The translations under genes were made by a program, and so were the position numbers. Source: Xenorhabdus yunnanensis (GTDB taxonomy: Bacteria; Pseudomonadota; Gammaproteobacteria; Enterobacterales; Enterobacteriaceae). Taken from it: 62,604 bases of DNA. Location of the stretch: the NCBI RefSeq assembly GCF_028598805.1, contig NZ_JAQRFI010000029.1, positions 1 through 62,604 on the forward strand, in the 5' to 3' direction. Below, in pieces: positions 9,850 to 19,457 of the stretch. The notes under the pieces were generated by a model. The model saw only the letters and a list, made by a program, of their open reading frames with translations, was not told the DNA's origin and did not search any database. How positions within the stretch are numbered: the stretch's first letter is position 1; every line of letters starts with the position of its first letter.

Positions 9850-9912
9850 AGGGAGTCCCCGTATTTGTTCATAACTGATTATTGCTTGTATAGTTTTGCT
9901 GGATACAACACG

Positions 9913-9944
9913 CTTCCAGTAGTGCGTGTTTACACTACTGGAAG
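9913..9944. other. Perfect 12-bp hairpin between emrR and emrA
   Basis: Arms CTTCCAGTAGTG (9913-9924) and its exact complement (9933-9944) enclose an 8-nt loop. It lies in the 238-bp gap between emrR and emrA. There is no T-tract on either side, so it could be a processing or attenuation structure, or a binding site, rather than a classic terminator. Confidence 0.6.
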
Positions 9945-10087
9945 GGTGAACGGTATGGATTGAAATATTATCTGAAGATAATAGCAGCCATATGGAGTAT
10001 CAGATGATACAGGCTTGTAGAAAAGTTTTTTAGGTCATGTTGCTATAACATGCTTTCTTGGTTCAAAACTGTTTAGAAGAAGGGAAA

Positions 10088-10603
10088 TCACTTACTTAAA
10101 CAATCCCCAATATTATCTAATTGCCCCAAAATTTTTCTCATCAATTTCTCTAATTGCTCTTTCTCATTTAAATCAAGAATAGACCAAAGTTTGATCAGGC
10201 ATTCATGCTGAGGTGGGAGCAAACTATTCAAGAAATTTGAACCTTTATCTGTAAGATGAAGATGGAGACAACGACGATCGTTATGACTCTCCTTTCTCTC
10301 TATCCAACCTTGCTTTTCTAATTCATCTGCAATTCGGGTTGCATTTGTACGGGAAGAGCCTAATGCAGCGCTAAGTTCTGATGGCTGAATGCTACGACTG
10401 TCTTTGGTATCCAGAATCATCAGAGCCATAAACAAGGTTTCATTGATTCCTTGTGCTTTCAGCATGTTATTGCGATTTTCCAGAAGTTTACTCTGGACAT
10501 GCATAGATAAGCGAGTGAGTAAAATCTCTTGATAGGGTAAACTCTTTTGCTGTGCTACACGGCAATTAAGTAACTCTTCTGTGGGAGTGAATGAACTTTC
10601 CAT
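10088..10603 (-). CDS. emrR: MarR-family transcriptional repressor EmrR (MprA)
   Basis: EmrR represses the emr operon and is released by the pump's hydrophobic substrates. It is 171 residues with the MarR winged helix fold: the recognition region [28 protein letters not shown] at about 97-124 and the wing sequence [15 protein letters not shown]. It lies upstream of emrA on the same strand, as in E. coli, but the 238-bp gap contains a hairpin, so emrA may also have its own promoter. The gene is followed upstream by ygaH on the same strand; the 129-bp gap between them probably carries the emrR promoter. Confidence 0.94.
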   Translation of the reverse strand: MESSFTPTEELLNCRVAQQKSLPYQEILLTRLSMHVQSKLLENRNNMLKAQGINETLFMALMILDTKDSRSIQPSELSAALGSSRTNATRIADELEKQGWIERKESHNDRRCLHLHLTDKGSNFLNSLLPPQHECLIKLWSILDLNEKEQLEKLMRKILGQLDNIGDCLSK

Positions 10604-10732
10604 TGTTTAGATACCTTATTAGTTTCAACCGGTAAAGTAACTTCTGTTAAAAACCATACAAATACTATATTAAAAGTTAAATTTAGCAATTATAGTTATT
10701 TGTTATCATCATAATTCTTTTAATATTGATAC

Positions 10733-11068
10733 CTAATTCATAAATACCTTGAATATTACACCAAAAACCACGGCACCAGATAGTGTAGAGATGATGATGC
10801 TTCGTGTTTTATAGAAAAAAAGGCAAATGGTTAGGCATCCAATTAAAGTCGGAAAAAATTTGTTGTGCTCTTCCATTACGTTAGGAATGCTTGAGACGAT
10901 GAGGAGTGAGCAAATTGATGCAATACCAATGCTATCGAGTATGACTCCCATTTTCCCTGTTGTTCCTGTAGATGAGCGGTTACCTCCTAGGCGCAGAGGA
11001 AGATAGCGGAATAAAAAGTTGGCTACGCCTACAACAATTCCAATGAAAAATATTTTATTATCAATCAT
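10733..11068 (-). CDS. ygaH: Branched-chain amino acid exporter small subunit YgaH (AzlD family)
   Basis: The small membrane subunit of the YgaZH exporter, which in E. coli expels L-valine. It is 111 residues with four hydrophobic segments and the family start IGIVVGVANFLFRYLPLRL. The segment GVILDSIGIASICSLLIVSSIPNV is typical of AzlD-like proteins. It lies 5 bp after ygaZ, so the two subunits are made from one transcript. The pair sits next to emrR as in E. coli. Confidence 0.88.
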   Translation of the reverse strand: MIDNKIFFIGIVVGVANFLFRYLPLRLGGNRSSTGTTGKMGVILDSIGIASICSLLIVSSIPNVMEEHNKFFPTLIGCLTICLFFYKTRSIIISTLSGAVVFGVIFKVFMN

Positions 11069-11073
11069 ATAAT

Positions 11074-11868
11074 TTACTTTCCATGTGTTGTGCTTGTATT
11101 CAACTGTGCATTTTTAGTTTGCAGAAGTGCTGCTACACATCCACTGATAATTCCCGCAAGAATGGCGACGGGTATTGAAAAAAATGTAATGCCCATTAAA
11201 GCGCCTAATAAGGCAGCGGTAACACAGTAGCTATTTTGTCTTTTGAATGAAGCTAATAAAAAACTCAAAAACAGAGCTGGAAGCATAAATGCCATGGCAG
11301 CTTCAACCGCGGGATAAGAATTCAGATAACCATTGCCTAATATGGCGCCTGCTACGGTACCCAATACCCAAGAGAGCCAGGAGCATATTGCAATAGCGAC
11401 CATCCAGTTTTCACTCCAACTCCGTTGGTTTTCAATCAGTTTAGTTGTAGCTGCGGCAAAAACTTCATCTGTCAGGCCAAAGGCCCAAATCACGGTTTTC
11501 TTTTCCGATAGTGTTTGCTTGATGCGATGACGTAAGGCAGGGCCATACAAAATATGGCGGATATCCATTGCCATTACGGTCAGAGCCGAAATCCACAATG
11601 ACATTCCTGCGCTCAGTAAGGCAGTAATAACAAACTGGCTGGCTCCAGCATAAATGACACATGAAAAAAAGATGGCTTCTATGGGAGTAAATCCCAGTTT
11701 AATAGCGCTTAAGCCAAATGCAAAAGAGATAGGAATATAGCCAATGGCGATAGGGAGACTATCAAAGATACCTTCTTTAAATGAAGAAACCTTGTGTGGT
11801 TGAGCCGTCTCGGATTCTGATGCATCAGATATTGGCATATCAGGTGCAGATTTATCAGGCATTGGCAT
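11074..11868 (-). CDS. ygaZ: Branched-chain amino acid exporter large subunit YgaZ (AzlC family)
   Basis: The large subunit of the valine exporter, an AzlC-type inner-membrane protein of 264 residues. Conserved parts are FFSCVIYAGASQFVITALL near residue 67, MAMDIRHILYGPALR and WAFGLTDEVFAAATTKL. The last helices end in a short hydrophilic tail. The N-terminus is longer than in E. coli and its first 20 residues fall into four five-residue blocks (MPMPD, KSAPD, MPISD, ASESE), a degenerate 15-bp periodicity. The ATG at 11868 is used because it opens this array; a later start cannot be ruled out. It is transcribed with ygaH. Confidence 0.9.
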   Translation of the reverse strand: MPMPDKSAPDMPISDASESETAQPHKVSSFKEGIFDSLPIAIGYIPISFAFGLSAIKLGFTPIEAIFFSCVIYAGASQFVITALLSAGMSLWISALTVMAMDIRHILYGPALRHRIKQTLSEKKTVIWAFGLTDEVFAAATTKLIENQRSWSENWMVAIAICSWLSWVLGTVAGAILGNGYLNSYPAVEAAMAFMLPALFLSFLLASFKRQNSYCVTAALLGALMGITFFSIPVAILAGIISGCVAALLQTKNAQLNTSTTHGK

Positions 11869-11999
11869 GGAGTATTTTGTTTTTTTGTTAATAGATAAAA
11901 CAACCTTAACAAAATATTATGAAAGTGAAAATATGAAATATATAAATTATTTAAATAATTCCATTGGGAACAAAGAATTTAGCGGTGATATGAAGAACA

Positions 12000-12050
12000 T
12001 GTGCTAAATAGCCATGAATTTTATTAATATTTTCATGGCTATTTAGCACA
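12000..12050. other. Perfect 19-bp inverted repeat downstream of proX
   Basis: Arms of 19 bp (12000-12018 and 12032-12050), complementary at every base, enclose a 13-nt AT-rich loop. It begins 27 bases after the proX stop and probably ends the proVWX transcript or protects its 3' end. It has no U-tract on the minus strand. Confidence 0.7.
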
Positions 12051-12077
12051 GAGTGGGGGCTAAGGTCAATTTACATT

Positions 12078-13112
12078 TTAATTCGCAGATTTTCTTGCTG
12101 CTTTTAGCCAATGATCTACTGTTTTATGGTGTGACTTGATCCAGCCTTCAGCTTGGCGTTCAATATCAGCTTCAGAAATTTTATTGCTATGCATATATTG
12201 GTTTTGAGCATTGATATCAGCAATGGGTAGAGTCATAACAGCAAAAAGTTTTGCCGCAGCAGGATTTTTATCTGCCCATGCTTTGTTTGCCACGATATGC
12301 ATGGTACTGGGAGGGAAACCATAGTTACGACCATTGGGCAACTGGGTATCGATTGTTTCTCCATCACCAAGGGCGGAAAAGGGCACTTGAAGCCAGACGA
12401 CATCTTTTCCGGGTTTCAGTACATCGCTAACCCAGTAAGGTGTCCAAGTATAATAGAGGATAGGTTTACCTTCCCGATAACGGGCAATAGTATCAGCCAT
12501 CATGGCAGCATAATTGCCCTGATTATGTTCCACAGTATTTTTCAATCCATAAGCCTTCAATTGACTATTGATTGCTTTTTCGCATCCCCACCCAGGGTTA
12601 CAGCCTGTTAAATCAGCTTTTCCATCTCCATTGCTATCAAACAGTTTGGCCAGTTTAGGATCTTTTAATTGAGCGATATTGGTAATGTGGTATTTTTCTG
12701 CCGTTTTTTTATCAATCAGATATCCCTGAACCGCATTCACGACATAATTTCCCTTGCGGTAGAATATGTTATCCCCCCCTGCCGCTTTGTATGAGGCATC
12801 ATGGAGCGGCACCCAATTGACGGCCATAAATGTGCCGTCACCGGCAGCAATGGAAGCATAAGCGACGTTATAATCAACTTCCTTGATCGGTTTGACATCA
12901 TAGCCGAGTTCTTTTAATGCCTTGCAGACAATCAAAGTCTGAAACGTTTCTTCGCTGATGGTACTTTGCAAAGGTTGTACACTGATTCCTTTGCCCGGAA
13001 GTTCAGTTGCAGATACCGCAGATGATAAAGAAAAGCCCATGAATGCTATTAGGAGTGCTCCAAAAATTATCCCCTTATTCATGAGTTTTTTGCGTAAGGC
13101 GGTTATGCGCAT
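12078..13112 (-). CDS. proX: Glycine betaine/proline ABC transporter periplasmic binding protein ProX
   Basis: ProX binds glycine betaine and proline betaine in the periplasm and delivers them to ProWV for osmoprotection. The mature part matches the family strongly: [20 protein letters not shown], the conserved WVPLHD block and NPGWGCE with the disulfide cysteines. The start at 13112 overlaps the end of proW by 38 bases. It is chosen because GGAGG lies 8 bases upstream. It gives a longer signal peptide, with basic residues in the first eleven, than a start at the internal ATG (residue 11, 13082), which would also give a normal signal peptide ending near SATE. At 344 residues it is close to the family norm (330). 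It is the last gene of the operon, before a long hairpin. Confidence 0.94.
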   Translation of the reverse strand: MRITALRKKLMNKGIIFGALLIAFMGFSLSSAVSATELPGKGISVQPLQSTISEETFQTLIVCKALKELGYDVKPIKEVDYNVAYASIAAGDGTFMAVNWVPLHDASYKAAGGDNIFYRKGNYVVNAVQGYLIDKKTAEKYHITNIAQLKDPKLAKLFDSNGDGKADLTGCNPGWGCEKAINSQLKAYGLKNTVEHNQGNYAAMMADTIARYREGKPILYYTWTPYWVSDVLKPGKDVVWLQVPFSALGDGETIDTQLPNGRNYGFPPSTMHIVANKAWADKNPAAAKLFAVMTLPIADINAQNQYMHSNKISEADIERQAEGWIKSHHKTVDHWLKAARKSAN

Positions 13113-14262
13113 GATTATTTCCTCCTTTTTTTGTCGGATCGGATATCGTTTTTAGAGGATTGTTTTGATTGGTACTATTTTGATTTTGATGGGCAGCTTT
13201 TTTTCTGATTGGGAGAGTTGAGAGAAAAAGTAGGCGAAGTAACCCTATTGGCCCAGAATGATACCAGTAGCCTCCTTTGGTTCGATTATTTTTTCCCAGA
13301 GATTGGGTCAGGCGATCAAGGATAATGGCAAGCATAACAATTCCTGTACCGCCAACGGATGCTAACCCTATATCAAGACGACCAATACCGCGCAATACCA
13401 TCTGCCCCAAGCCGCCAACCGCAATCATGGAAGCAATGACGACCATGGAAAGCGCTAGCATTAATGTCTGATTCACACCAGCCATAATCGTAGGCATCGC
13501 CAACGGAAGTTGAACCTTGAACAACATCTGTCGTGGACTTGCCCCAAATGATCTGGCGGCCTCAATTAAATCTGATGGAACTTGTTTTATTCCTAAAATT
13601 GTCAGACGAATAATGGGAGGCAAAGCAAAAATGATTGTGACCATGACACCGGGTACATTACCTATACCAAACAGCATGACGATAGGAATGAGATAAACAA
13701 AAGCGGGAGTGGTTTGCATAGCATCCAGCAAGGGACGAACAATTTTGGCTAGCCGTTCATTGCGGGCCAACCAGATCCCGAGAGGAAGTCCGATTATAAT
13801 GCAGAACAGTAGGGCGGTAAGCACGAGAGCCATTGTGATCATAGCTTCTGACCATGCGCCAATTGCACCGATCATGATCAATGAAATTAAGGAAACCGCT
13901 CCTATCCCAGCACCAGCAAGTTGCCAGGCCAGCAATGCGAAAAACAGAATGGTGATGGGAGGGGGCAATGTCATCAGGAATTGTTCAAAGCCGCTGAGGA
14001 TCAAATCTACAGGGACACGAATTACCTGAAAAACTGGCCGGAAATGTACGACAACCCAATCAACGATATTGGTCACCCATGAATCAAACGGAATTAGCTT
14101 GTGCTGAAAAGGTGACATAATATTAAAGTGTTCTGGAGGAATATCGGTTGCAGATGTATTCAGCCAATCATAGTTTGATGAGGGAGAAGCGGTAGCGCTG
14201 TCTATCCAAGGATCACTGCCGATAGTAGGATCCGTGACTGCTTGTGGAGAGTTATTGTTCAT
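13075..14262 (-). CDS. proW: Glycine betaine/proline ABC transporter permease ProW
   Basis: The inner-membrane permease of the osmoprotectant importer. It is 395 residues (E. coli 354). A hydrophilic N-terminal part of about 90 residues precedes seven or so helices, and the ABC permease EAA-like loop is visible as [32 protein letters not shown]. The C-terminus is longer than usual and low in complexity, with a run rich in Asn, Lys, Thr and His after the last helix. That tail overlaps the proX ribosome-binding site and start. proW overlaps the end of proV by 11 bases, indicating translational coupling. Confidence 0.94.
   Translation of the reverse strand: MNNNSPQAVTDPTIGSDPWIDSATASPSSNYDWLNTSATDIPPEHFNIMSPFQHKLIPFDSWVTNIVDWVVVHFRPVFQVIRVPVDLILSGFEQFLMTLPPPITILFFALLAWQLAGAGIGAVSLISLIMIGAIGAWSEAMITMALVLTALLFCIIIGLPLGIWLARNERLAKIVRPLLDAMQTTPAFVYLIPIVMLFGIGNVPGVMVTIIFALPPIIRLTILGIKQVPSDLIEAARSFGASPRQMLFKVQLPLAMPTIMAGVNQTLMLALSMVVIASMIAVGGLGQMVLRGIGRLDIGLASVGGTGIVMLAIILDRLTQSLGKNNRTKGGYWYHSGPIGLLRLLFLSTLPIRKKAAHQNQNSTNQNNPLKTISDPTKKGGNNHAHNRLTQKTHE
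13121..13127 (-). promoter_or_regulatory. Strong Shine-Dalgarno of proX inside proW
   Basis: On the minus strand AAGGAGG stands 8 bases before the ATG at 13112 and lies within the last codons of proW. It decides the proX start and implies independent, strong initiation of the binding protein, which is needed in excess over the membrane parts. Confidence 0.75.
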
Positions 14263-15454
14263 TGGGTGTCTCCTTATCTAAAGCCTGTAGCAATATTCCT
14301 TTGGAAATGATGCCTAAATAACGACCATCGTCATCTATGACAGGAACTGCGCAGGGAGATTGTGCGACGGTGGATATCAATTCATTCAGAGGAATATCTG
14401 CTGAAACGGCGGCTGGTTCTTCCAATATGGCATGTTCAATGGACTTTTTTTCTGTCAATGCTTGTTGCAGAGAATTGACAGATACCACGCCAATAAACTT
14501 TTGGCCTCTTTCGATCAAATAGCCATAATTTCTGTCCTCATTATCCAGTACTTTCAATGCAGAGCGGGGGCCAAAACCTGCTGCGGTATGCAGCAGTACT
14601 TCTGGCCGACGGCGGGCAATATCTTTTGCTGAGAAGACATGGCTGATATTCACGCCACGGAAGAAAGTTTTGACATAATCATTAGCGGGATTATTCAAAA
14701 TCTCATCAGGTGTACCGACCTGAACGACAATGCCGCCTTGCATGATGGCAATGCGATCGCCGATACGCATTGCTTCATCCAAGTCATGGGAAATAAAAAC
14801 AACGGTACGTTGGTGCTCTCCTTGTAGACGCAGTAGTTCATCTTGCATTTCAGTACGTATTAGAGGATCGAGGGCTGAAAAGGCCTCATCCATTAACAGA
14901 ATATCGGGATTGTTGGCCAAAGCTCTGGCTAGCCCAATACGTTGCTGCATACCACCGGAAAGTTCATCGGGGTATGATAGGGCATAACTTTCCAGATTAA
15001 CTTGTTTCAGCGTTTCAAATGCTTTTTGATGGCGCTCTTCTTTTGGGACGCCTGCGAGCTCCATGCCAAACGCCGTATTCTCGAGAATATTCAAATGTGG
15101 CATCAGCGCAAATGACTGGAACACCATGCTGATTTTGCTGCGGCGAACTTCCCGTAACTGGGGCTCTGTGATGGTGGAAATATCCTCGTTATCGATAAGT
15201 ACCTGACCTTTGGTAGGTTCTATCAGGCGATTGAGAAGACGTACTAGTGTGGATTTACCTGAACCAGATAACCCCATGATCACAAATATTTCGCCTTCTT
15301 CAATGACCAGATTGGTATTTTGAACACCGACGGTGAGACCCGTTTTTTCGAATATTTGCTCTTTGCTGAGACCGGATGCTAATAGCCTGAATGCAGGTTC
15401 AGGATTATCGCCAAATATTTTATAAAGATTCTTAACTTCAAGTTTTATGGACAT
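14252..15454 (-). CDS. proV: Glycine betaine/proline ABC transporter ATP-binding protein ProV
   Basis: The ATPase of the ProVWX osmoprotectant importer, 400 residues. The Walker A motif GLSGSGKST lies near residue 61, the signature LSGGMQQR near 165 and the Walker [13 protein letters not shown] near 186. The C-terminal 120 residues are a pair of CBS domains, typical of osmoregulatory ABC ATPases that sense ionic strength. It is the first gene of proV-proW-proX. Upstream lies a long AT-rich region, which in E. coli proU is the place of H-NS control; the composition here fits that but the site is not proven. nrdHIEF, upstream in E. coli, is missing. Confidence 0.95.
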   Translation of the reverse strand: MSIKLEVKNLYKIFGDNPEPAFRLLASGLSKEQIFEKTGLTVGVQNTNLVIEEGEIFVIMGLSGSGKSTLVRLLNRLIEPTKGQVLIDNEDISTITEPQLREVRRSKISMVFQSFALMPHLNILENTAFGMELAGVPKEERHQKAFETLKQVNLESYALSYPDELSGGMQQRIGLARALANNPDILLMDEAFSALDPLIRTEMQDELLRLQGEHQRTVVFISHDLDEAMRIGDRIAIMQGGIVVQVGTPDEILNNPANDYVKTFFRGVNISHVFSAKDIARRRPEVLLHTAAGFGPRSALKVLDNEDRNYGYLIERGQKFIGVVSVNSLQQALTEKKSIEHAILEEPAAVSADIPLNELISTVAQSPCAVPVIDDDGRYLGIISKGILLQALDKETPNEQ

Positions 15455-16856
15455 GGAATAAATATTTCCTGTTGTTTATGATGATATATTGTTTTCGATC
15501 GCTCCAACACTATTTTACCAACATATACCCTAACATATTGAAATGTACTGACAACACATTATTTGGAATTATTAATAAAAATGATATTTATCCAATTGCA
15601 TTTGATGGTGTAATAGATTCATTTATTTGGATTATTTCCCAATTTTTTAGAAAACAAAAAACTATCACCATGAATTATTTTAATTTATTTTCAGGAGTGA
15701 TATTGCATTGGTTTTTATCTATTTTTTAGGATTTATTGCCTGATTTTCAGATAGGATTTAGTTCATTAATAAATTCATTTATTAATGAACTAAAGTAAAA
15801 TATTTGATAGGTTAACAGTTTGAATTATCATTGCAATATGTTTATAGAGTGGCTGGGTATGATCATATGTGTAATATTTTAAATGGTGTTTTTGTGGCAT
15901 ATAAATATTGATATAACAATGGAATATGTTTTTTATATTTATTTTTTGTTCTGATTCATTTAATGGGAGCGCTAAATTGAATTTCAAAGATTAATATTTA
16001 TTTCTGAGTCTTGATTTTTTATTGCCAAGTTGTCAGTAGATTTTTATATTAAACAGTATGTTAATGCATATGGTTATGAGTTTATAAGGATTGCTAAAAT
16101 AGCAAATTCATTGTAAGTCCTGAGTTATTTTTTTTCAATATTTCACTGTATACCAAATAGGCTGAAAATTGCAGCAATCAACAAAAATTACAGCAGTTAT
16201 CCATAATTACACAATTAAATGATTGTGTAAGTGAGTATGCACCCTTCGTCTTTTGTCTTTTATCTTCTAAGTTTCTATTCTGCCGGTAGGGTTTTTCATT
16301 TTTGCCACTGCTCTCCAAGTTGAAATCTTTTAGATCTGTTTCGTAATTCCACAGTTTGAAAGATAAAAAATGCTTACTGTTCAGGAACAGAACATGAGGG
16401 CATTTCTATGTATGTGCCTTGCAGAAAAGCCTGAGCCATAATTAAGGTATGATTTTCATCACAGTTTGTAGTGAACGCTTTTAATGATTGGATATAACTG
16501 GCTTTTTTGCTCCATTAGATTAATGAGTTCCGGTGTAGTGTATCTCTTTCGGGAGATTTCCCCTCCTGATTATTGTTCTGTAACTTGAAATCTACTGGGT
16601 ATATACCACAGTGTTTGCCATAAATGATAACACTTCTAGTAAAATTTCTTAGTGTTATATATTATTAATAGTAATAAAAACTAACATTCGTATATTATAT
16701 TGAGATAATTCATTTTTGAAATAAATACTATATGTGGCGATAAAAATATGGATTTTATCTATATATGGTGTTTTTATCTTTTTTAAATAGGTGACATTAA
16801 AAATAAAGTGTCATAACTTATTGGCAGAGCCATAATTTTAATTGTCAGAGGGCGCG
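15455..16856. other. AT-rich intergenic region of 1.4 kb without a convincing gene
   Basis: I see no ORF with a recognisable product or good ribosome-binding site here. Short frames on both strands have biased, low-complexity translations. The region holds several inverted repeats: 15758-15793 (16-bp arms), 16207-16230 (9-bp arms, loop TAAATG) and 16627-16658 (8-bp arms). It separates divergent proV and ogt, so promoters of both should be inside. It occupies the place of nrdHIEF in E. coli, and could be a decayed former gene or a nucleoid-protein-bound regulatory region. Confidence 0.6.
15758..15793. repeat. Perfect 36-bp palindromic element, AT-rich
   Basis: Two 16-bp arms, TTAGTTCATTAATAAA and its exact complement, are separated by TTCA. 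Only two G:C pairs per stem are present. It could be a terminator-like hairpin, an operator or a cruciform site; nothing around it decides. Confidence 0.65.
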
Positions 16857-16958
16857 ATGGTTTCTTTATCAAATTGTCAGATGTGTAACCGAATTCATCA
16901 TTGCAAATTGATGAACGAGAGATTTAGGCTAGTACAGAAATTTTCAATAATAAATTAA
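16857..16958 (+). CDS. Possible small cysteine-containing protein upstream of ogt
   Basis: A 33-codon ORF that I do not recognise. It starts with ATG preceded by a GAGGG sequence 5 bases upstream and ends 13 bases before the ogt ATG. The product would be basic and carries C7, C10, H14, H15 and C16 (CQMCNRIHHC), a spacing that could hold a metal ion. Its close, same-strand position ahead of ogt suggests either a leader peptide or a small protein co-translated with ogt. Random ORFs of this length are common, so coding status is doubtful. Confidence 0.3.
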   Translation: MVSLSNCQMCNRIHHCKLMNERFRLVQKFSIIN

Positions 16959-16971
16959 ATGGAGGTAGTTT

Positions 16972-17457
16972 ATGTATCATCATTACCTGAATACTCCAGA
17001 AGGATTTCCCAAGCCTTATGTACATATCAGTGCGGACGATGAAGGAGTAACCAGCATCTATTTCGTCAACGAAAAGGAAAAATTAGAATCTAAAAGTGTT
17101 ATTACTAAGCAGTGTGCAAAAGAATTACAGGAGTATTTCAAAGGAAAGCGGCTAACTTTTACAGTTCCTTTAAGTATGCAGGGAACTGAATTCCAAAAGC
17201 GCGTCTGGCAGCAGCTTTGTAACATCCCTTATGGCGAAATGTGGAGCTATAAACAATTGGCACTAACGTTGGGATCGGTAAATTATTGTCGTGCGGTCGG
17301 TATGGCGAATTCACGCAATCCTATTTCATTGATTGTGCCTTGTCATCGAGTTATCGGGCATGATGGTAAATTGGTTGGCTATACCGGTGGGCTAGATATC
17401 AAAGGATGGCTACTAGAGCATGAAAAGAACAGAAAATCGAAAAGTAAACAGAGTTGA
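16972..17457 (+). CDS. ogt: Methylated-DNA--protein-cysteine methyltransferase
   Basis: A suicide DNA repair enzyme that moves the alkyl group from O6-alkylguanine (or O4-alkylthymine) to its own cysteine. It is 161 residues, a length close to Ogt (171) and without the Ada DNA-binding domain. The active-site motif PCHRVIG puts the acceptor cysteine at residue 124. Upstream are the helix-turn-helix part VWQQLCNIPYGEMWSYKQLA and the arginine finger region YCRAVGMANSRNP. An excellent Shine-Dalgarno, GGAGG, lies just before the ATG. Its neighbours are a possible small ORF (13-bp gap) and cspE; this placement differs from E. coli, where ogt is beside fnr. Confidence 0.92.
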   Translation: MYHHYLNTPEGFPKPYVHISADDEGVTSIYFVNEKEKLESKSVITKQCAKELQEYFKGKRLTFTVPLSMQGTEFQKRVWQQLCNIPYGEMWSYKQLALTLGSVNYCRAVGMANSRNPISLIVPCHRVIGHDGKLVGYTGGLDIKGWLLEHEKNRKSKSKQS

Positions 17458-17647
17458 AATAAAACGCTAATTTATTTGTGAAATCACCATTAGCGTATAA
17501 AATCAATCCATGTAATTAAACGAAAAGTACGTTTTTTTTACATTCTGTTATATATTTCGTGATCTATGTTGCAGACAGTGGACTATATTATTTGGTGTAC
17601 TGTACGTGACGCTAAGTTTGTGTCTTTTTTATTGAAGGTAAGTTTTG

Positions 17648-17857
17648 ATGTCAAAAGTTAAAGGTAACGTTAAGTGGTTTAATGAATCCAAAGGATTCGG
17701 TTTTATTACTCCACAGGATGGTAGCAAAGATGTTTTTGTGCATTTTTCCGCCATTCAGTCTAACGGATTCAAAACTCTGGCCGAAGGCCAACAAGTAGAG
17801 TTTGATATTGCTGAGGGCGAGAAAGGCCCGTCTGCTGCGAACGTTGTCGCAATCTAA
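17648..17857 (+). CDS. cspE: Cold shock-like protein CspE
   Basis: A single OB-fold nucleic-acid-binding protein of 69 residues that melts RNA structure and acts as an antiterminator. RNA-binding motifs KGFGFI and DVFVHF are intact. The sequence is nearly identical to E. coli CspE and, as there, crcB lies beside it. The frame extends one TTG codon upstream, but the ATG at 17648 gives the expected [11 protein letters not shown] start, with AAGG at a suitable distance. A good terminator follows. The 190-bp leader before it is likely to form the long 5' UTR common to cold shock genes. Confidence 0.95.
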   Translation: MSKVKGNVKWFNESKGFGFITPQDGSKDVFVHFSAIQSNGFKTLAEGQQVEFDIAEGEKGPSAANVVAI

Positions 17858-17878
17858 TTTCGAATCCCGTATTCTGAA

Positions 17879-17907
17879 AACCCGTTTTGATAACGGGTTT
17901 TTTTTAT
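17879..17907 (+). terminator. Intrinsic terminator of cspE
   Basis: An 8-bp stem AACCCGTT / AACGGGTT with a 5-nt loop is followed by an uninterrupted T-tract. It starts 22 bases after the cspE stop. Confidence 0.94.
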
Positions 17908-17983
17908 CTTATTAGTTTTTAGAAATTTCAGTTTTTAGATAAGTAATATTTTGACCACAGTAGATTTGTTTTGCTCTGCATTA

Positions 17984-18358
17984 TCAAAGTTTGTTCATCA
18001 CTGCAAAAGCAAATGTTGTCATCAATAATGAACCGATTACATTCATCAAAATACTCAGCAGTGCCCAACCCATTTTTCCTACCTGCAATAGATAAACTAC
18101 TTCAGCAGAAAAGGTAGAAAAAGTTGTTAGCCCACCGCAAAAACCTGTAGTTAACATCAGCTTCCAAACCGGATCGAGATGCGTTGCTTTGTTAAAATAG
18201 GCCAAACACAATCCAATGATAAATGCACCAATACAATTAGCCGTCAGCGTACCAACGGCAATTGGGGAAGAGGGGGTGTTCAGGCGGAGGCTGATGAGCC
18301 AGCGTAACACGCTACCCAAGCCACCACCGATAAATACAGCAAACACAATATTCATCAT
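17984..18358 (-). CDS. crcB: Fluoride ion exporter CrcB/FluC
   Basis: A dual-topology fluoride channel that prevents cytoplasmic fluoride build-up. It has 124 residues and four membrane helices. The family signatures [10 protein letters not shown] near the start and the pore and Na+ region [15 protein letters not shown] (about residues 74-88) are present. No fluoride riboswitch is visible: the gene starts only 15 bases after the lipA stop, so it is probably transcribed with lipA. Two adjacent ATG codons can serve as start. Confidence 0.94.
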   Translation of the reverse strand: MMNIVFAVFIGGGLGSVLRWLISLRLNTPSSPIAVGTLTANCIGAFIIGLCLAYFNKATHLDPVWKLMLTTGFCGGLTTFSTFSAEVVYLLQVGKMGWALLSILMNVIGSLLMTTFAFAVMNKL

Positions 18359-18373
18359 GATGGTGGCAATAGA

Positions 18374-19339
18374 TTATTTGACTTCCATGCCTTTAGCTTG
18401 CAAGTCAGCATGGTAAGAAGAGCGAACAAACGGGCCACAGGCAGCATGAGTAAAGCCCATTTCTAACGCGGCTTCTTTCATTTCTTCAAATTCAGCAGGG
18501 CTGACATAACGTTGCACTGGCAGATGATGGCGGCTTGGTTGTAAATATTGCCCTAAGGTCAGCATGGTGACACCATGGCTACGCAAATCTCGCATGACCT
18601 CTAAAATTTCTTCGTTAGTTTCACCCAACCCTACCATTAAGCCCGATTTAGTCGGGATATCTGGATGTGCTTCTTTGAATTTTTCCAGTAATTTCAATGA
18701 CCAATTGTAGTTTGCTCCCGGACGAATTTGACGATAAATCCGTGGCACGTTTTCTAAATTGTGGTTGAACACATCGGGAGGAGTTGCGGTTAGAATTTCC
18801 AGTGCATGATCCATACGACCGCGGAAATCCGGTACCAAAGTTTCGATCTTAATTGATGGATTTTTTTCACGAATAGCGGCGATACAGTCAGCAAAATGCT
18901 GGGCACCACCATCACGCAAGTCGTCACGGTCAACAGATGTAATAACGACATAACGCAGCCCCATATCCTGAATAGTCTGCGCGAGCTTGGTCGGCTCATT
19001 CGCATCAGGTGCATTCGGGCGGCCATGGGCTACGTCACAGAATGGGCAGCGACGGGTACAAATGGCGCCAAGGATCATAAAAGTGGCGGTTCCGTGATTA
19101 AAACACTCAGCAAGGTTAGGGCAGGAGGCTTCTTCACAGACAGAATGCAATCCATTTTTGCGCATTGCAGCCTTGATACCCTGAATGCGGCTGGAATCCG
19201 CAGGAAGTTTGATTTTCATCCACTCAGGTTTACGCAAGAGTGCTTCACGTTCTGTGGCGACTGTCTTCACAGGGATCAAAGCCATCTTGTCTGCGTCGCG
19301 GTATTTGACACCACGTTCCATCTGAATTGGTTTACTCAT
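18374..19339 (-). CDS. lipA: Lipoyl synthase
   Basis: A radical SAM enzyme that inserts two sulfur atoms into octanoyl groups on lipoate-dependent enzymes such as pyruvate dehydrogenase. It has 321 residues. The auxiliary cluster cysteines C68, C73 and C79 ([12 protein letters not shown]) and the radical SAM cysteines C94, C98 and C101 (CTRRCPFC) are at the same numbers as in E. coli. The C-terminal RSSYHADLQ motif, which supplies a serine ligand to the auxiliary cluster, is present. It lies 118 bp after lipB on the same strand, without the ybeF and tatE genes found here in E. coli. Confidence 0.97.
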   Translation of the reverse strand: MSKPIQMERGVKYRDADKMALIPVKTVATEREALLRKPEWMKIKLPADSSRIQGIKAAMRKNGLHSVCEEASCPNLAECFNHGTATFMILGAICTRRCPFCDVAHGRPNAPDANEPTKLAQTIQDMGLRYVVITSVDRDDLRDGGAQHFADCIAAIREKNPSIKIETLVPDFRGRMDHALEILTATPPDVFNHNLENVPRIYRQIRPGANYNWSLKLLEKFKEAHPDIPTKSGLMVGLGETNEEILEVMRDLRSHGVTMLTLGQYLQPSRHHLPVQRYVSPAEFEEMKEAALEMGFTHAACGPFVRSSYHADLQAKGMEVK

Positions 19340-19457
19340 AATCGTGCTGGTTCCAGTTATATTCTTCAGATTTTGACTTACTGCCTGATGGTTATAAGAA
19401 AAACATCAAGGCAAATAAATCAATTCAAATTTTTTTGAAAAATGTTAAAAAATTATA

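Noticed and set aside
15472-15729. 85-residue plus-strand ORF upstream of proV
   Set aside because: No ribosome-binding site or recognisable family, biased AT-rich translation, and overlap with the expected proV promoter.
15790-15987. 65-residue minus-strand ORF in the proV-ogt gap
   Set aside because: Asn/Ile/Lys-rich random-looking product with no initiation signal.
18359-18373. Fluoride riboswitch for crcB
   Set aside because: Only 15 bases separate crcB from lipA, too little for the aptamer.
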